Positions 61,301-64,000 of a DNA stretch of 64,000 nt are shown here, in pieces. The notes under the pieces were generated by a model that saw only the letters and a program-made list of their open reading frames with translations, was not told the origin of the DNA and did no database searches. A program made the translations under genes and the position numbers. This DNA is from UBA4951 sp963616935 (GTDB lineage Bacteria; Bacillota_I; Bacilli_A; RFN20; CAG-826): the NCBI GenBank assembly GCA_963616935.1, contig CAVEMS010000005.1:62001-126000 (forward strand). Direction: 5' to 3'. Each line of letters starts with the position of its first letter. Position 1 is the stretch's first letter.

Positions 61301-63181
61301 ATGCAAAAAGAGACGAAGAAGAACATAACGTCGATATTCGCCGTTCTTCTTTCCTTTTTGGCCATCTTCATCACCTGCTTCGCCCTCGTTCGTAGCGACG
61401 ATAACATGAATAGTAAGCAGGGACTCCCGGATTTGAACGACTGCTCCCTTGATTTCACGGGCTATGAGTTTGGCGAAACATACGTCAAACAGCACATGAA
61501 AGGAGAATATGAGTTCTTCTATAACAAATGGATAGTCGAGGAATCATACGACGGTAAACCGGATTGCCGCGTAAGCGTCCCTCACCACTACAAAGATACG
61601 ACGATCGATGGCAAGAGGCTTAGCAACGATGGGTATAGCTCATATAGAGTTACCGTCAAAGGCTTGCCGATAGGGACGAAAATATGGTTCATCAATAACA
61701 ATTTCGTCGGTGGATTCTACGCATACATAAACTCCGAATTGGTCCTTAAATACGGCACGAGAGCCAAAAACGGAACCTGCTATAGCAATGGCGGAGACGA
61801 TATGACCAAGGAATACGTCGTAAGGGATTCAAATCCTCTCTCCGTCGTTTTCGAGGTCTCTTCGAGTTATCAAGGCGGACTTACCTCGCCCGCAAGGCTC
61901 GCTATCAACACTTTAGGGAGGAATCCGACGTCGCAATATCTAACCAACAACATCGGCTTCATCGTTTTGGGTTTGATAATCGGCCTACTCGTTTTCTCAT
62001 TCGTCATTAATCTAGGGGCGACGAAGAGAGACTTTTCATTCTCCATCCTTATGGGGTCCATCTCCTTGATGACATTCTTCTCGATCGATGTCTATTGGAG
62101 GGTGTTATCGATAATCAAGATCAACACCTATAACCCGATCATCTTCATAAATCTCTTGATTTCCTTGGCCATTCCATTTGCCTTATACCATCATTTGGCC
62201 AAGAACGAGCGCATAAATCGCAATCTTTTCTATCCGATTGCGTTCGGAGCGATATCGCTTCTCTCGATAATCCTTTATTTCGTATTGATGGGCACCTTCT
62301 ACCAAGTGATCCCTTGCATGCTTAGTTTATTGGGCCTGGTGATTTTATTGGTTCCGTTATCGAGAGGAATATTCGAAGGAAATAAGGTGAATATCGCTTT
62401 CATGTTCATCGTGTTTTCTCTATTGACTTATTATTCGATAACTTTCTTTGATCTCGAGAACATCATGATCGCCGGAACCGAGCAAAGCATCTCTTATGTG
62501 ATGCTGCCCATTATCGCACTCATCATCATCCTCTATCGTTTATCCACCATCTCAAACACCAAAAAATACGTAAAAGCCCTCGAAGCCGAAGAAAAGGCCA
62601 GCCGTCTTAAAGCGGATTCCCTCAAGAGGCAAATCAAACCTCACTATGTCTTCAATTGTCTCTCATCCATTCAAGGCGCCTATAAAGAGAATCCCGAAAA
62701 AGGCGAAAGGATGCTTACGATGTTCTCGAAAGAACTACGCTCCAACATCGATGCCGCAAACGAAGATCTGATCCCCTTCAACGAGGAATTGGAAAGGATA
62801 CTAAATTACGTCGATCTCGAAAACGCAGTAAAAAATAAGAAAACGGATCTATTGCTTAATCTTGAAGAAACCGATTTTGAACTTCCTCCCCTTAGCCTTG
62901 AGCCCTATATTGAAAATGCGTTCAAGCACAGTCGAATCACGGAAAAAGAAGACGGATTCATCTCATTAACCACCACTCAAGACGAATCTAATTACCTAAT
63001 ATTGATTGAAGATAACGGAATCGGCTTCGAGGTAAGCAAAATAAAAAAGAACTCAGTCGGTTTAAGGAACGCCGAAGAACGACTGAGAATCGTTGTTAAT
63101 GCGAAAGTGTCTATAACATCGAAACGAAACAAAGGAACAAGGATAGAAATAAAAATACCAAAGAAGGAGCGAAAGCCATGA
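61301..63181 (+). CDS. sensor histidine kinase, LytS/YesM-like, seven-helix sensor
   Basis: A 626-residue sensor: one N-terminal segment (~10-30), an outside domain of ~165 residues (with NNNFVGGFYAYINSELVLKYG) and about seven membrane segments (~200-425), the 7TMR-DISM arrangement. A short coiled coil (EAEEKASRLKADSLKRQIK) leads to the His_kinase dimerisation motif KPHYVFNCLSSIQ, with the phospho-accepting His, and a HATPase domain with the N box YIENAFKHS. The start at 61301 is supported by TATAAG 9 bp before it. It overlaps the response regulator gene by 4 bp (ATGA). It likely senses glycan fragments. Confidence 0.9.
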   Translation: MQKETKKNITSIFAVLLSFLAIFITCFALVRSDDNMNSKQGLPDLNDCSLDFTGYEFGETYVKQHMKGEYEFFYNKWIVEESYDGKPDCRVSVPHHYKDTTIDGKRLSNDGYSSYRVTVKGLPIGTKIWFINNNFVGGFYAYINSELVLKYGTRAKNGTCYSNGGDDMTKEYVVRDSNPLSVVFEVSSSYQGGLTSPARLAINTLGRNPTSQYLTNNIGFIVLGLIIGLLVFSFVINLGATKRDFSFSILMGSISLMTFFSIDVYWRVLSIIKINTYNPIIFINLLISLAIPFALYHHLAKNERINRNLFYPIAFGAISLLSIILYFVLMGTFYQVIPCMLSLLGLVILLVPLSRGIFEGNKVNIAFMFIVFSLLTYYSITFFDLENIMIAGTEQSISYVMLPIIALIIILYRLSTISNTKKYVKALEAEEKASRLKADSLKRQIKPHYVFNCLSSIQGAYKENPEKGERMLTMFSKELRSNIDAANEDLIPFNEELERILNYVDLENAVKNKKTDLLLNLEETDFELPPLSLEPYIENAFKHSRITEKEDGFISLTTTQDESNYLILIEDNGIGFEVSKIKKNSVGLRNAEERLRIVVNAKVSITSKRNKGTRIEIKIPKKERKP

Positions 63182-63945
63182 ACGTAATAGTGATGGACGA
63201 CGAGAAAGAGGCCATTTTGGTCTTCACATCGCATGTTATAGACGTTCCGAATATCAGCTTGAGTGTTTTTTCTTCGGATTTCGAAGCCGCTTTAACGTAT
63301 TCGAGGGCTCATCAAGTCGATTGCGCCTTCCTAGACGTCGTGATGCCCGATATCAACGGAATAGAATTGGCGAAGCTATTAATCGATATAAACCCCTCGA
63401 TCAAAATCGTCTTAATTACCGGTTATGCGCAAGATGTTACGGAAATCAAAAGGGAGCTCGGGAAAAACTTCTTCGGTTTTTGCTATAAGCCTTATGACGC
63501 AACAACCATCAAAGAAATCATCGCGCGCTTATTATCGGCGAATAAACCGGATGTCGTTTTTAAGACGTTTCCGCGTTTCGACGCCTATATAAACGAGATT
63601 TGCATGGATTTTGAAAGAAGCAAGGCTAAAGAATTACTCGCTTTACTCGTCGATCATCATGGCGGCGAGGTGACGATGGAAGAAGCGATCACGAAACTAT
63701 GGGTCGATAAAAATTCCGAACTTGCCAAAAGGCTATACCGCGATGCGGTGAGCCGTCTAAGGATGACGTTAACCGAATATGGCGTATCTCATATCGTACG
63801 ATTCTCTAGAGGAAAGGCCGCGCTAAATTGCGCCGACATAAAATGCGATTATTGGGATTATCTAAATGGCGATAAATCTTTGTTTCATGGAGAGTATATG
63901 CGGCCATACGAATGGGCTGGCGAAATAGAGGATATGTTGCTTTAG
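63178..63945 (+). CDS. response regulator with winged-helix/BTAD-like output
   Basis: A 255-residue regulator paired with the sensor upstream (4-bp overlap). Receiver residues 1-120: acidic pocket D7 D8, phospho-acceptor D53 (FLDVVMPD) and the conserved Lys in FCYKPYD. Linker, then a winged-helix output (~130-220, DAYINEICMDFERSKAKELLALLVDHHGGEV) ending in the BTAD-type tail GEYMRPYEWAGEIEDMLL. RRs of this build accompany carbohydrate loci in Firmicutes. The stop lies 55 bp before the window end. Confidence 0.9.
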   Translation: MNVIVMDDEKEAILVFTSHVIDVPNISLSVFSSDFEAALTYSRAHQVDCAFLDVVMPDINGIELAKLLIDINPSIKIVLITGYAQDVTEIKRELGKNFFGFCYKPYDATTIKEIIARLLSANKPDVVFKTFPRFDAYINEICMDFERSKAKELLALLVDHHGGEVTMEEAITKLWVDKNSELAKRLYRDAVSRLRMTLTEYGVSHIVRFSRGKAALNCADIKCDYWDYLNGDKSLFHGEYMRPYEWAGEIEDMLL

Positions 63946-64000
63946 ACACATCCAATAGATATTTTCTTTTGCAATTATCGATAATTTCCATTTGAATTGG

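Noticed and set aside
1..64000. UGA-Trp recoding as in mycoplasmas
   Set aside because: UGA ends several genes (ATGA overlaps) and Trp in conserved positions is coded by TGG.
1..64000. tRNA or rRNA genes
   Set aside because: Gaps of more than 100 bp were read for cloverleaf-type symmetry with a GGTTCGAATC arm; none was found by eye. A tRNAscan run would be decisive.

Overview
The window is one contig end to end from a low-to-mid GC Gram-positive bacterium. I read it as an uncultured, probably gut-associated member of the Bacilli close to the Erysipelotrichales/RF39/Mollicutes side. The evidence is the S10-spc ribosomal cluster in Bacillus order but without rpmD (L30), a zinc-type S14, strong AGGAGG ribosome binding sites, many lipoproteins with a lipobox Cys, a class I preQ1 riboswitch, and many leaderless-looking genes. 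TGA is a normal stop (several ATGA overlaps, Trp on TGG), so this is not a UGA-recoding mycoplasma. The taxonomic placement is inference.

Region 1 (1-11,500, minus strand): S10-spc ribosomal protein operon rpsJ to secY-adk (adk cut by the window edge), driven by a clear TTGACG-N17-TATATT promoter with a structured leader. Several ribosomal proteins carry long Lys/Ala/Glu-rich tails. Region 2 (11,600-15,100, minus): queuosine salvage operon queT-tgt-queA-queH under a preQ1-I riboswitch. Region 3 (15,200-24,500): a P-loop kinase, two membrane proteins of unknown function, two overlapping FAD proteins, a GtrA protein, an NAD+ synthetase with an apparent Phd/YefM antitoxin-like N-terminal domain, and a divergent RimK-type ATP-grasp ligase. 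Region 4 (24,600-27,100, minus): a compact, AT-rich, translationally coupled five-gene islet: XRE repressor, ImmA/IrrE metallopeptidase, DUF4417 protein and two small unrecognised proteins. It looks like a mobile-element or conflict module.

Region 5 (27,200-37,200): MscL, anaerobic ribonucleotide reductase NrdD with a fused glutaredoxin domain, thioredoxin reductase, a convergent NrdG, a four-copy 33-bp tandem repeat, a DUF2804 protein, RarA and a processive GT2 glycosyltransferase. Region 6 (37,300-63,950) is a large glycan-use locus: GH29 fucosidase, a glycosidase-like lipoprotein, a secreted protein with two lectin-like domains, a sugar ABC importer (binding protein and two permeases), several Cys-repeat lipoproteins, two DUF4838 proteins (one cytoplasmic, one secreted), an AraC regulator, a separate small ABC ATPase/membrane operon, a secreted tyrosine-phosphatase-like lipoprotein, and a LytS-like histidine kinase with its response regulator. 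The likely logic is: surface proteins bind and trim a host-type glycan, the ABC system imports the pieces, cytoplasmic GH29 and DUF4838 proteins finish degradation, and AraC, a CcpA-like cre site and the two-component system control expression.

No rRNA, tRNA, CRISPR array, transposase or integrase was recognised in the window.
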